Virus record (IMG/VR): IMGVR_UViG_3300001685_000004
Location: 1-44,037 of that record
DNA from: a virus
Length of the DNA stretch: 44,037 nt
Direction: 5' to 3' (one strand)
The notes below the pieces were generated by a model that was not told where the DNA came from, searched no databases, and worked only from the letters and a program-made list of their open reading frames with translations. A program made the position numbers and the translations under genes. Shown here piece by piece: positions 16,933 through 24,038 of this stretch. Position 1 is the first letter of the stretch. Each line of letters begins with the position of its first letter.

Positions 16933-17217
16933 ATGGAACGAATTCTGATTGGTTTTCTTGTATTCTCGGTAATAGTCGCGGTGGTTGTGGGGTACGGAAA
17001 TATTAAAACGGAAGAATTTCATGTGTTTGCTTCAGAGTTTGAAAATCAACTTGAATCTAATGGTACGACTAAATTTTTAGATGACGTATTTCACGAGCAA
17101 ATGACGACTGAATTTAAGCTTTTCAAATATACGGATCGTTACAAAAAACTGGATAAAGCTTATGCTCAATCAGTTGAACAGGAAAAACGATTCTTTGAAA
17201 ACTTAGTAACTAAATAA
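16933..17217 (+). CDS. Small single-span membrane protein, unknown function
   Basis: The product has 94 residues. The ATG at 16933 has GGAGG eight bases upstream; an earlier TTG in frame has none. Residues 3-21 (RILIGFLVFSVIVAVVVGYG) form one membrane helix or an uncleaved signal anchor, followed by a soluble helical domain with many charged residues and Phe/Tyr. It is the first gene behind the lysis promoter and is closed by its own terminator, so it may be made earlier or in greater amount than the holin. A lysis regulator, superinfection-exclusion or host-modifying protein is possible; nothing identifies which. Confidence 0.75.
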   Translation: MERILIGFLVFSVIVAVVVGYGNIKTEEFHVFASEFENQLESNGTTKFLDDVFHEQMTTEFKLFKYTDRYKKLDKAYAQSVEQEKRFFENLVTK

Positions 17218-17225
17218 AACCAATC

Positions 17226-17255
17226 AAAGCACACCATCAAAGGTTGTGCTTTTTT
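17226..17255 (+). terminator. Intrinsic terminator between small membrane protein and holin genes
   Basis: The stem AAAGCACA with TGTGCTTT, helped by an inner CC/GG, ends in six T residues. Confidence 0.85.
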
Positions 17256-17288
17256 CTATGTCCAAAAATCGAAGTAACGAGGTGAACC

Positions 17289-17687
17289 ATGCCACTATCA
17301 GGTGATTCAATGTTTGAAACAGTAAAAGATCAAGGTGACAGAATAGTTGTTCTTGAAGAGGAGCAGTCGGTGTTGAAAAAAGAATTCGATAATTCAAAGT
17401 CATGGCAACAAGAGATTGAAAGACGCATACAACAAGGTGAACTTAATTATCAAGACTTGAAAAACACTATTCTATTATCAAACGAACGAATGCAAACATT
17501 CTTTTCCTCCACAATGGACAAACAATGGGATTTAATTAAATCACGAGATGCACTTTCAGAGAATGATAAAGTACGGAAATACGAATTTAGTAAATCAAAG
17601 CTAGAGAAATGGAGCGAAGTTGTTATAAAGGTTGCTGGTGCTGGCGGTATATTGGTGATAATTGCTCAATTAATATTTGGAAAATAA
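17289..17687 (+). CDS. XhlA-like hemolysin/holin-associated protein
   Basis: This 132-residue protein has a soluble N-terminal coiled coil (residues ~10-60, VKDQGDRIVVLEEEQSVLKKEF...) and one C-terminal membrane helix (VIKVAGAGGILVIIAQLIFG, ~112-131). That layout is that of XhlA of PBSX-type lysis cassettes, although it is longer than the ~90-residue XhlA. It lies just before the holin and amidase genes and would help form or localise the lysis complex. GAGGTGAACC precedes the ATG. A second ATG lies seven codons in. Confidence 0.75.
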   Translation: MPLSGDSMFETVKDQGDRIVVLEEEQSVLKKEFDNSKSWQQEIERRIQQGELNYQDLKNTILLSNERMQTFFSSTMDKQWDLIKSRDALSENDKVRKYEFSKSKLEKWSEVVIKVAGAGGILVIIAQLIFGK

Positions 17688-17701
17688 GAGGAGGAAGTTA
17701 A

Positions 17702-17953
17702 ATGACAGCAGACAAGTTAAAGCAGTATGTGGCTATGATAGGTGGAGTTTTGGGAGCGTTACTATTATTCATTCGTGCAGTTGGTCATGAAATATCATGG
17801 TTTAACGAAATGACAATTGAAGCGTTTCTTGTATTGCTATCAGCTTTAATTCCGTTGGTGGCTATTTTTTATGGGATATATAAGAATCAATATCTATTAA
17901 CTCAAAAAGCGAAAACGCAGGAAAAAGTATTAGAACGAAATGGGTTGAAATAG
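17702..17953 (+). CDS. Holin (LC3/Phage_holin_1-like)
   Basis: This 83-residue membrane protein has two hydrophobic helices (about 8-25 VAMIGGVLGALLLFIRAVG and 40-60 AFLVLLSALIPLVAIFYGIY) and a charged C-terminal tail (QKAKTQEKVLERNGLK), the standard layout of the phage LC3-type holin family. It times host lysis by opening the membrane for the endolysin. AGAGGAGG lies seven bases before the ATG. Its stop is one base from the endolysin ATG, so both are co-translated. Confidence 0.87.
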   Translation: MTADKLKQYVAMIGGVLGALLLFIRAVGHEISWFNEMTIEAFLVLLSALIPLVAIFYGIYKNQYLLTQKAKTQEKVLERNGLK

Positions 17954-18955
17954 ATGGTAACAATTCAGGATTTACGAAGAATCACCCCATTCACAAATAG
18001 CAGACGTAATGTTAACAGCATCAAAAACATTGCTCGTCACCACAGCGCAACTACTGATGGAGATTGGACGACATTTTGGAAATATTGGAACGGAACAAAG
18101 GGTTGGGGAACAGGTGGTTATCATGAAATTATTTTACGTGATGGTACGGTTCAACTTTGCTACGATCCTGAAGAAATCACAAACGGTGTAGCTAATCACA
18201 ATTCAACCACTTATCACATTACAGTTGTCGGTAACGGTTCATTTACCGATGCACAAGAAAGAGCATGGGAAGAACGTTGTTTATACAACTTAGAACGTTT
18301 TGAATTGTCTACTGATGACGTTAAAGGTCATCGTGAATTTAATGGAGCCAATACAGCATGTCCTGGCATTGATATGAACATGGTCCGTAATAGATTAAAA
18401 GAGTTACAGGTTGACGTGAAACAAGTATCAAATCCAATAAAGAACACGACAATAAAGTATTTACAAAAGGGTGACTCAGGAACGGTTGTGAAAGAATTAC
18501 AAATGAGATTAATTGCAGCAGGTTATAAAATTGATGTGGATGGAAGTTACGGACCAGCTACAGAAAATGCAGTTAAAGCATTTCAAAAGGCTAACAAATT
18601 AATAGTCGATGGTTTGTACGGTCCTACTACGAAGGCTAAACTCGAAGCAAACATTAAGCCTGATTCTGCTACACCGATAAGCAAACCCATTATAAAAGAG
18701 GAGGAAACCGAATTGACAGAAAAAGCGATTGTTATCAACTCATATATTGATTATCCAGCAGTACAAAAATTACACATTCGTACAGGTTACCCAATATTTG
18801 AACGAGCTGCAGTAAAAGAAAAAGTTGCAAAAGAGTTAATCATTGCTGGTGGTGGCTCAAAAGGATTAGAAAAGTTTGCGGATCGTTTGACGGATTTATC
18901 AGGCAAGAATCGAGAAACAACAGTTGCGAATGTGGCTAAGTATATGAACAAGTAA
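17954..18955 (+). CDS. Endolysin, N-acetylmuramoyl-L-alanine amidase with PG-binding domain
   Basis: The 333-residue lysin has three parts. Residues ~1-150 are a zinc amidase of the Amidase_2/PGRP fold with ARHHSATTDGDW, GGYHEIIL, VKGHREFNGANTACPG; the His of HHS, the His of GHREF and the Cys of CPG are the likely zinc ligands. Residues ~172-235 are a PG_binding_1 domain (LQKGDSGTVVKELQMRL...DGLYGPTTKAKLE). Residues ~260-333 form a further small domain, probably cell-wall binding. It cleaves the lactyl-peptide amide bond of peptidoglycan. Between domains two and three a full ribosome site precedes an in-frame TTG, so a shorter C-terminal product is likely made too. A strong terminator follows. 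Confidence 0.93.
   Translation: MVTIQDLRRITPFTNSRRNVNSIKNIARHHSATTDGDWTTFWKYWNGTKGWGTGGYHEIILRDGTVQLCYDPEEITNGVANHNSTTYHITVVGNGSFTDAQERAWEERCLYNLERFELSTDDVKGHREFNGANTACPGIDMNMVRNRLKELQVDVKQVSNPIKNTTIKYLQKGDSGTVVKELQMRLIAAGYKIDVDGSYGPATENAVKAFQKANKLIVDGLYGPTTKAKLEANIKPDSATPISKPIIKEEETELTEKAIVINSYIDYPAVQKLHIRTGYPIFERAAVKEKVAKELIIAGGGSKGLEKFADRLTDLSGKNRETTVANVAKYMNK
18713..18955 (+). CDS. Probable internal translation product of the endolysin (C-terminal domain only)
   Basis: Inside the endolysin gene, AGAGGAGG (18697-18704) stands eight bases before an in-frame TTG at 18713. This would yield about 80 residues, starting TEKAIVINSYIDY, identical to the third domain. Internal starts that release free wall-binding subunits to assemble with full-length lysin are known for several Gram-positive phage lysins. 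The site falls exactly at a domain border, in an acidic linker (KEEETE), which supports function. It could also be chance purine richness from Lys/Glu codons. Confidence 0.5.
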   Translation: MTEKAIVINSYIDYPAVQKLHIRTGYPIFERAAVKEKVAKELIIAGGGSKGLEKFADRLTDLSGKNRETTVANVAKYMNK

Positions 18956-18961
18956 TCAATC

Positions 18962-18990
18962 GACCATCCTTAATTGGGTGGTCTTTTTTT
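18962..18990 (+). terminator. Strong intrinsic terminator after the endolysin
   Basis: The 8-bp stem GACCATCC with GGGTGGTC, loop TTAATT, is followed by seven T residues. It closes the late transcription unit. Confidence 0.9.
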
Positions 18991-19026
18991 GTGCCTTTTT
19001 TCGTTTACAGCTTGTACACACAACCC

Positions 19027-19055
19027 TTTACATGTCGTATACATTATGTTACAAT
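19027..19055 (+). promoter_or_regulatory. Sigma-A-type promoter of the small gene behind the lysin
   Basis: TTTACA (19027-19032), a 17-base spacer and TACAAT (19050-19055) lie 31 bases before the next start codon. A solo promoter right after the late terminator is typical of a lysogeny-expressed accessory gene. Confidence 0.65.
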
Positions 19056-19065
19056 TTGTATACAA
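19037..19065. promoter_or_regulatory. GTATAC operator-like sites within the promoter
   Basis: GTATAC occurs at 19037-19042, between -35 and -10, and at 19058-19063 within the perfect palindrome TTGTATACAA (19056-19065) at the expected transcription start. The 21-base spacing, two helical turns, fits a pair of repressor sites on one face of the DNA. Confidence 0.45.
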
Positions 19066-19085
19066 ACAGAAAAGGAAGTGTTCAA

Positions 19086-19343
19086 ATGGCTGAAACATTT
19101 AGAACTGCAAAATTAGAAAGATTCATTCAGAAACAAGTTGATCACATGAACAGTCAAGAAAGAATACTTGAAAAATTAAGGAAAAGAGAAGGTAACAAAG
19201 ACGTGGCTGAGGTTATAGAAAGTATAACGATGAGTAAATTCTCCGCCTTCACTTATACCCTTGAACTATGTAAAGAATTTGACATTAAAATGCCTGAAGT
19301 CTTAGGTGGGATGGAAGTGGAAATAGTCGAGGAGGAATCCTGA
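19086..19343 (+). CDS. Small protein with own promoter, unknown function
   Basis: This 85-residue protein is helical and charged (AKLERFIQKQVDHMNSQERILEKLRKREGNK...). I recognise no family. The ATG at 19086 has AAAAGGAAGTG upstream; the frame is open further 5' but that part runs through the terminator and promoter. A promoter with paired GTATAC sites directly precedes it, and no gene is close enough behind to be a clear operon partner except the HNH gene. Such isolated genes after the lysin are often lysogenic-conversion or exclusion genes, but the sequence does not show a function. Confidence 0.75.
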   Translation: MAETFRTAKLERFIQKQVDHMNSQERILEKLRKREGNKDVAEVIESITMSKFSAFTYTLELCKEFDIKMPEVLGGMEVEIVEEES

Positions 19344-19375
19344 ACATACAGGGGTGTATAGAGAAGCGAAACAGA

Positions 19376-20188
19376 ATGGGTGGTGCTTACTTTGAAAACC
19401 AAGCAGGTGAAGTGGTTGCGAAGACTTGCACGAAGTGTTTCGAGGTTAAGTTGATGACGGAACTTGTCAATGACAAACGTAGAGAAGATGGAAAAAGTTC
19501 ACTTTGTAAGTTGTGTAAAGTAAAGGGTAGAAGTAAACACCAAGCAAACAAAAAAGAGCGTGAACGAGAAACTAAATACCGTGAAGAAAACCGTGAAAAA
19601 GTGCGCGATAAAGCTCGCAGATTCAACGAAGCAAATCCGAAAAAGCAATACGAATACGATGTAAAATGGCGTAAAGCGAATCCAGATAAGTTTCGTGAAG
19701 TTATTCAGAGATATACAAATACTGAAGAGTATAGGATTCAAAAAAAGAAATACAGTTTAAGGTGGCAAAGGGACAACAAAGAAAAGTTAATACTGAACGT
19801 TTGTCGTCGTCGCGCTAGAAAGGCAGCATTACCTGACACTTTCACATTCGAGGAACGCGATTTCATTCTTAATCATTTTATGGGTGCTTGTGCGTTGACT
19901 GGTTCGACGGATTATCACATGGATCACGTGTTACCAATCGCGTGTGGACATGGCGGGACTATATTTGAAAACATGATTCCACTAAGAGACGACTTAAATT
20001 CTTCAAAAAAAGCATCTCACATATTCGAATGGTTTTCCTCCAATCGTAACCGTTTCAATTTATCGCAAGAGAAATTTGATAGCCTTGTGGAATACTTAGC
20101 ACAAGTAAACGAAATGACAAAACAAGAATATCGTGCTTATGTAGATTGGTGTTTTGACAATCCAATGATCCTCTCGCTTCCACAGTGA
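19376..20188 (+). CDS. HNH endonuclease, homing type, with Zn ribbon
   Basis: This 270-residue protein has an N-terminal zinc ribbon (CTKCFEVK...CKLCK, about 18-48), a long basic helical middle (about 50-145) with several imperfect repeats of the type Y-x3-WRK-x-NPDKF, and a C-terminal HNH nuclease (about 165-225: CALTGSTDYHMDHVLPIACGHGG...NMIPLRDDLNSSK). The DH pair near 183 and the later Asn are the expected metal and catalytic residues. Such free-standing HNH genes spread by cutting phage DNA that lacks them. It lies alone between the lysis cassette and the FtsK group. The ATG used has only a weak ribosome site, so the start is uncertain. Confidence 0.87.
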   Translation: MGGAYFENQAGEVVAKTCTKCFEVKLMTELVNDKRREDGKSSLCKLCKVKGRSKHQANKKERERETKYREENREKVRDKARRFNEANPKKQYEYDVKWRKANPDKFREVIQRYTNTEEYRIQKKKYSLRWQRDNKEKLILNVCRRRARKAALPDTFTFEERDFILNHFMGACALTGSTDYHMDHVLPIACGHGGTIFENMIPLRDDLNSSKKASHIFEWFSSNRNRFNLSQEKFDSLVEYLAQVNEMTKQEYRAYVDWCFDNPMILSLPQ

Positions 20189-20197
20189 GGGGTTTTT
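20168..20197 (+). terminator. Possible intrinsic terminator overlapping the HNH 3' end
   Basis: TCCTC pairs with GAGGG across a 13-base loop and is followed by GGTTTTTATTTT. The stem is short, so termination may be partial. Confidence 0.45.
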
Positions 20198-20373
20198 ATT
20201 TTGCCATATACTTGTCCACGAATAAAAGAAATTTGCCCAAAATGGTATCAGGACAAACTACCTAAACATATTCTATTATCAATACCACTTCACCTTAAAA
20301 GTAGGAATACACAAAATCGGTTAACATCAACGATCTTGACTCATTTATCAATGCTTATTTGAAAGGAGTATAT

Positions 20374-20484
20374 ATGAATATATATAACCCCTGTGGCGTT
20401 GAGGTCAAGGTGAATGAAGTCTTGAAACTTAGAATTTCAAACAACAAATTTTCCGTAAAAATAAATAAAAAAATGAAAGGATGA
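20374..20484 (+). CDS. Small ORF upstream of the FtsK gene
   Basis: A 36-residue frame (MNIYNPCGVEVKVNEVLKL... ending INKKMKG) begins at an ATG with GAAAGGAG seven bases upstream and stops four bases before the FtsK start. The product is basic with a beta-rich start. I recognise no family. The good ribosome site and tight spacing make it likely to be translated, perhaps to couple translation into the FtsK gene. Bases 20198-20373 before it carry only AT-rich sequence; I see no clear promoter in them. Confidence 0.6.
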   Translation: MNIYNPCGVEVKVNEVLKLRISNNKFSVKINKKMKG

Positions 20485-20488
20485 AAAA

Positions 20489-21790
20489 ATGATTTTTGAA
20501 ATCTTCACCACTGGAATTATGGGAGGAATTGCTTTCAAAGCGTTCGTAAAAAAGAATGGATTATCTAACAATGATTCGGGCAAGATTCAACGGATATTTT
20601 CATTAAGTGGATTAAATGTGAAAGATGGAAAGGACACACTCACCACTCAATTGATTAAGAAAAAAGAATACTCCTGGGGATGGGAATATAAATATCGTAT
20701 CCCTTTAGGTCGAAGTTTCAAAGATTACCTTAATAAACAAGAAACCCTCGAAGATGGATTGAACAACAGAAGAAAGAAAATAACCATAGATGATTTAAAA
20801 AGTCTGCAGCTCGATGAAAACATAATCGATAACGTAAAAAGCATGTGGAACAATAAATTGACAGAAAGCAAAGAGTTAGAAATGTCATTCGATGGTCTGT
20901 TAATTTTGCGAGTTTACAATGAGCCACTCCCCAAGCAAGTTGATTTTAAAGTATCTGAAGGTTGGAAATTTCACGTCGGCCAAGTACGCGAAAACAATGA
21001 GATCGTTACACATGATTTTGAGAAAATACCGCATTTAGTTATCGGTGGCACATCGAGGTACGGCAAGAGTAATTTAATTAACTCAATTATTACTAGTTTA
21101 CTATCGCAAAAACCCAATGATGTAAAATTTCACCTGGTCGATTTAAAAGGCGGTATCGAGCTAGGTGACTATGAGAACCTTAAACAGACAGCCTCTATTG
21201 CCTACGAACCTGAGCAAGCACTAGAAACGTTAAAAAATGCTTGTGATGCTATGAGGGAGATGCAAATAACCTTAAAACGCATGGGTAAGAAAAAGGTTCA
21301 AGATGCAGGTATCAAAACGCGTCACTTTGTGATTGTGGATGAAGTTGGGGAATTGAATCCAAAAGAAGGTGTAGGGAAAGAAGATAAAGAAATAAAACTT
21401 CAATGTCAGATATATATGAGCCAAATTTCAAGGCTTGGTGCTGGATTGGGTTTTCGTTTAATCTTAGCTACTCAGTACCCTGTGGGCGATACCATTCCAA
21501 GACAATGTAAAGCGAACGCTGACGGAAAGCTTTCATTCCGTGTTCAATCAGAGGTTGCTTCACGGGTTGCTCTTGATGATGGCGGTGCTGAAAAGCTTCC
21601 TGATATTGTAGGTAGAGCCATTTATCAAACAGGCTACGGACGGAGAACGTTACAAACTCCTTTAATTACATCTGACGATATTGATAAGGCTATTCTTCCA
21701 CACATTGTGAAGAAGGAGGTAAAATCGATTGAAAAAGAAATCATTAACTCCACGAGACGAAATGATATTGTTAGCTTTGAAGAAGTTTGA
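20489..21790 (+). CDS. FtsK/SpoIIIE-type DNA translocase ATPase
   Basis: This 433-residue ATPase has a Walker A motif GGTSRYGKSN (about 190-199), a Walker B HFVIVDEVGEL (about 275-285) and a later conserved RLILATQYPVGD segment with the sensor Thr/Gln. It shows the FtsK/HerA core without the long membrane and gamma domains of cellular FtsK. The short hydrophobic N-terminus (MIFEIFTTGIMGGIAF) may touch the membrane. It should bind and pump double-stranded DNA. In Bacillales phages and ICEs this gene type is paired with a replication-relaxation gene, as here (62-base overlap), suggesting a role in DNA transfer, segregation or replication of an episome. Confidence 0.9.
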   Translation: MIFEIFTTGIMGGIAFKAFVKKNGLSNNDSGKIQRIFSLSGLNVKDGKDTLTTQLIKKKEYSWGWEYKYRIPLGRSFKDYLNKQETLEDGLNNRRKKITIDDLKSLQLDENIIDNVKSMWNNKLTESKELEMSFDGLLILRVYNEPLPKQVDFKVSEGWKFHVGQVRENNEIVTHDFEKIPHLVIGGTSRYGKSNLINSIITSLLSQKPNDVKFHLVDLKGGIELGDYENLKQTASIAYEPEQALETLKNACDAMREMQITLKRMGKKKVQDAGIKTRHFVIVDEVGELNPKEGVGKEDKEIKLQCQIYMSQISRLGAGLGFRLILATQYPVGDTIPRQCKANADGKLSFRVQSEVASRVALDDGGAEKLPDIVGRAIYQTGYGRRTLQTPLITSDDIDKAILPHIVKKEVKSIEKEIINSTRRNDIVSFEEV

Positions 21791-22331
21791 CTTTATGACA
21801 CGCGATCAAATCAGTCAATATTGCCGACTAGGTGCAGTTAGAAACACAAATCGTGTACTCTTGGGCTTATCTGATTACCTACAAAGCATAAGAGAAGGTC
21901 ATCAAACAATTTACTATCTAAGTCGTGAAGGTAAAGCTTATGTGGAATGTGACAAGATACGAAAAAAAGGTGGTCATGTCGCCCACACAATCATGAGAAA
22001 TGATTTTTGGATATATAATGGCTTTCCGTTTGAATGGAAGAACGAAGTGAAAGTAAGCGATGGTAAGACTGTGATAATTGTGGATGCAATGTATAAAAAG
22101 AATAATCAGCAGCATTTTTTAGAAGTCGATAACATACAACCCATGAGAGAAAACAAGGTTAAAATTGCTAAGTATATAGAGTTATACAATAACGGGGCAA
22201 TTGCTGAATCTTTAGGGCATTTCCCTTCTGTCATATGGCTCACTACAACCGAATTAAGACGTAAGCAGTTACAAGATGCGTGTAAGTCATTACATGGCGC
22301 GAAGGTTTATACGATTAACGACATTAAATAA
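21729..22331 (+). CDS. Replication-relaxation family protein
   Basis: This 200-residue protein starts at TTG eight bases behind GGAGGT and overlaps the FtsK gene by 62 bases. The N-terminal winged-helix (LTPRDEMILLALKKFDFMTRDQISQYCRLG, about 6-36) and the downstream VIIVDAMY...FLEVDNIQPM (about 113-140) fit the Replication-relax family (PF13814), found on plasmids, ICEs and phages next to FtsK-like ATPases. It likely binds DNA near an origin or transfer site; the mechanism is not settled for the family. The close coupling with FtsK implies that the two act together. Confidence 0.85.
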   Translation: MKKKSLTPRDEMILLALKKFDFMTRDQISQYCRLGAVRNTNRVLLGLSDYLQSIREGHQTIYYLSREGKAYVECDKIRKKGGHVAHTIMRNDFWIYNGFPFEWKNEVKVSDGKTVIIVDAMYKKNNQQHFLEVDNIQPMRENKVKIAKYIELYNNGAIAESLGHFPSVIWLTTTELRRKQLQDACKSLHGAKVYTINDIK

Positions 22332-22345
22332 GAGGAGGATTCACA

Positions 22346-22873
22346 TTGTTTAATAGAAAAAATAAAATCGAGGTTATTGAAACTAATGATGTGGGCGAAA
22401 AAATCTATGCGACTAAACGGACAGTTGTTGCTGCCACATTAATTCCTTTGGCTGTTGCTGCAACTCCAATGATTATCAATCGCTTTTCAAAAGAAGCCTA
22501 CACAGCTACAACCATTCCAGTATCATCCCCTTCTATAGTTGCCACAATTCCACCACCTGTACAAATACCTTCAATGCCTGTGTCACAAACCATCGAGCAA
22601 ATGTCGCCAGTGATCGCACAAAATACAGGAGTCGTTGCAGATACTTCATTGACAATGCTTGCTAATGTTTTAGATCCATTAGTTAATTTAATGGTTGCCA
22701 TTAGTTTTCCGATAGCAAGCGTAATCATGATTGGTGGTTGTTTCTTCTTTATGCTAGGCAATTCGGAAAAGGCTTGGAGTACAATATTTAACGCTAGTTT
22801 GGGCTACATCGTCATTAGACTTTCACCTATGTTCCTGGACATATTGAGAAACGTTGGGGATTCGGTTACTTAA
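22346..22873 (+). CDS. Membrane protein with VirB2/TrbC-like architecture
   Basis: This 175-residue protein starts at TTG after GAGGAGG. It shows a hydrophobic segment near 28-45 (VVAATLIPLAVAATPMII), a Pro/Ser/Thr-rich loop (about 55-85), a long second helix (about 113-137, LVNLMVAISFPIASVIMIGGCFFFMLG), the polar turn NSEKAW and a third helix ending with PMFLDILRN. The pair of C-terminal helices linked by a short GN-EKAW turn resembles VirB2/TrbC-type pilins. The family match is by architecture only. It is the third gene of the FtsK group and may anchor that ATPase. Confidence 0.65.
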   Translation: MFNRKNKIEVIETNDVGEKIYATKRTVVAATLIPLAVAATPMIINRFSKEAYTATTIPVSSPSIVATIPPPVQIPSMPVSQTIEQMSPVIAQNTGVVADTSLTMLANVLDPLVNLMVAISFPIASVIMIGGCFFFMLGNSEKAWSTIFNASLGYIVIRLSPMFLDILRNVGDSVT

Positions 22874-22885
22874 TATAAACATTTA

Positions 22886-22947
22886 TTTATTGTTGTAGTA
22901 ATAAATTAAAGTGTGTGTTAGTATAGTAATATTACTACAACAATAAA
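22886..22947. repeat. Perfect 18-bp inverted repeat before the YopX gene
   Basis: TTTATTGTTGTAGTAATA (22886-22903) is exactly mirrored by TATTACTACAACAATAAA (22930-22947) with a 26-base centre. The right arm includes part of a second, nested 14-bp palindrome TAGTAATATTACTA. Its last bases form the first part of the AAAGGAG ribosome site of the next gene. In RNA this would be a long hairpin hiding that site; in DNA it could be a protein-binding or recombination site. Confidence 0.85.
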
Positions 22948-22962
22948 GGAGTGTACCTAACA

Positions 22963-23361
22963 GTGAGAGAAATTAAATTCAGAGCGTGGGACATCGAAGA
23001 AGATTTTATGGCAAAAGAAATACAGACAATGTATGACGGATATTGCATTGATATAGAAACATCCGATAAATATGGATGGATGTCATCATTCTATGGTTTT
23101 TTTGAGGACAGATACATTCTCATGCGATATACAGGGTTGAATGATAAAAATGAAGTGAATATTTATGAAGGTGACATAGTCAAACACAAAAACGGTGGCT
23201 TGTGCTCTGTAAAATGGTTAGAAAATGAATGTCGATTCGCATTGGTTAAAATGCCTGGAGAATTCGAAATTTATAAAACTAATCATTCACTTTGGAGAAT
23301 GTGTGAAGTGGTCGGGAATATTTACGAAAACCATAAGTTATTAAAGGAGCTTAACAAATGA
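22963..23361 (+). CDS. YopX family protein
   Basis: The product has about 132 residues, from GTG at 22963 (MREIKFRAWDIEED...). The REIKFRAWD opening, the RYTGLNDKNEVNIYEGDIVKH core and the WLENECRFALV/EVVGNIYEN strands are the hallmark of the YopX family (PF09643), widespread in Bacillales and Lactobacillales phages. The function is unknown. AAAGGAG is 11 bases before the GTG and overlaps the right arm of an 18-bp inverted repeat, so its translation may depend on RNA folding. It overlaps the next gene by four bases. Confidence 0.88.
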   Translation: MREIKFRAWDIEEDFMAKEIQTMYDGYCIDIETSDKYGWMSSFYGFFEDRYILMRYTGLNDKNEVNIYEGDIVKHKNGGLCSVKWLENECRFALVKMPGEFEIYKTNHSLWRMCEVVGNIYENHKLLKELNK

Positions 23362-23516
23362 AAACATCAATAACCGTATCCATTGATTTAGAAGATGATT
23401 ATGAACGTAAAATATTTGAATACCTAATGAGTAAAGGTAAACGAAAAAAGAGTGGATATATTAAACGGCTGGTTCATACGGATATGTTGGAGAATACGAA
23501 AAAGGAGGAAATGTGA
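23358..23516 (+). CDS. Small ribbon-helix-helix-like protein
   Basis: This 52-residue frame starts at an ATG overlapping the YopX stop, with AAAGGAG upstream. The N-terminus MKTSITVSIDLEDDYERKIFEYL gives a short alternating beta strand followed by helices with KKSGYIKRLV, as in ribbon-helix-helix DNA-binding proteins of the copy-control type. It ends ...TKKEEM, overlapping the next start by one base. The family call rests on pattern alone. A second RHH-type gene lies at 23801, so this segment holds a cluster of small DNA binders. Confidence 0.65.
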   Translation: MKTSITVSIDLEDDYERKIFEYLMSKGKRKKSGYIKRLVHTDMLENTKKEEM

Positions 23517-23692
23517 TGGATTGGAAAAAGTACGTTGAAAATTCGGAGAGAGAAATATCAGAAGCCAAGGAATGGTTATTAGACAATAAAGAAACACCCT
23601 TTTCAATCGAGAACATGATTATTAAAGGAATAGTTAGTGAAACAGAAAGATTGGAGCATTACAAACGTTGGGCGAAGGAAGATGGACAATAG
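23516..23692 (+). CDS. Small hypothetical protein
   Basis: The product has 58 residues (MDWKKYVENSEREISEAKEWLLDN...), is acidic, helical and has no recognisable family. AAGGAGG stands seven bases before its ATG, which overlaps the previous stop. The gene ends just before an intrinsic terminator and so closes the transcription unit that began with the FtsK group or with YopX. The helical, charged character would suit a partner of the RHH protein encoded before it, but this is only a guess from position. Confidence 0.7.
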   Translation: MDWKKYVENSEREISEAKEWLLDNKETPFSIENMIIKGIVSETERLEHYKRWAKEDGQ

Positions 23693-23698
23693 ATAAAC

Positions 23699-23730
23699 AA
23701 AAGGACTTCTCAATTGAGAGATCCTTTTTT
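23699..23730 (+). terminator. Intrinsic terminator before the second RHH gene
   Basis: A 12-position stem with one mismatch (AAAAGGA-C-TTCTC against GAGAG-A-TCCTTTT), loop AATT, ends in six T residues. Confidence 0.85.
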
Positions 23731-23736
23731 ATTTTG

Positions 23737-24038
23737 TTCACATAAAGTATAATAATAATTCACATGACCACACACGACTTCACAGGAGGGCTTTTACGCT
23801 ATGGATGTAGATTTATTCGTACAACATTTAAACAAAGAGAAATACAGCGTTGCAAGGGGTTTAAAACACTTTGATTCTAATATGAGCAGTACAACAATGA
23901 CTAATCTAATGAAGGGTAATGGTTATAAATATAACTCAGTGGATAGAACATGGAACAAAGAAATTCACACAACTTCTCATGATGCGAATTCACATGACTT
24001 CACACAAAAAAGCGAATCAAGTTCATACGAGTTCACAT
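23737..24038 (+). repeat. TTCACA iteron-like repeats (seven copies)
   Basis: TTCACA occurs at 23737, 23759, 23779, 23964, 23989, 23999 and 24032. Two copies share the longer TTCACATGAC (23759 and 23989). Three lie before the gene and four in its coding part. Spacing is irregular (10 to 185 bases). They could be sites for the RHH protein encoded here, as in plasmid centromere or copy-control regions. Confidence 0.5.

Noticed and set aside
23737-24038. CRISPR array
   Set aside because: The TTCACA repeats are too short, irregularly spaced and partly coding; no spacers and no cas genes.
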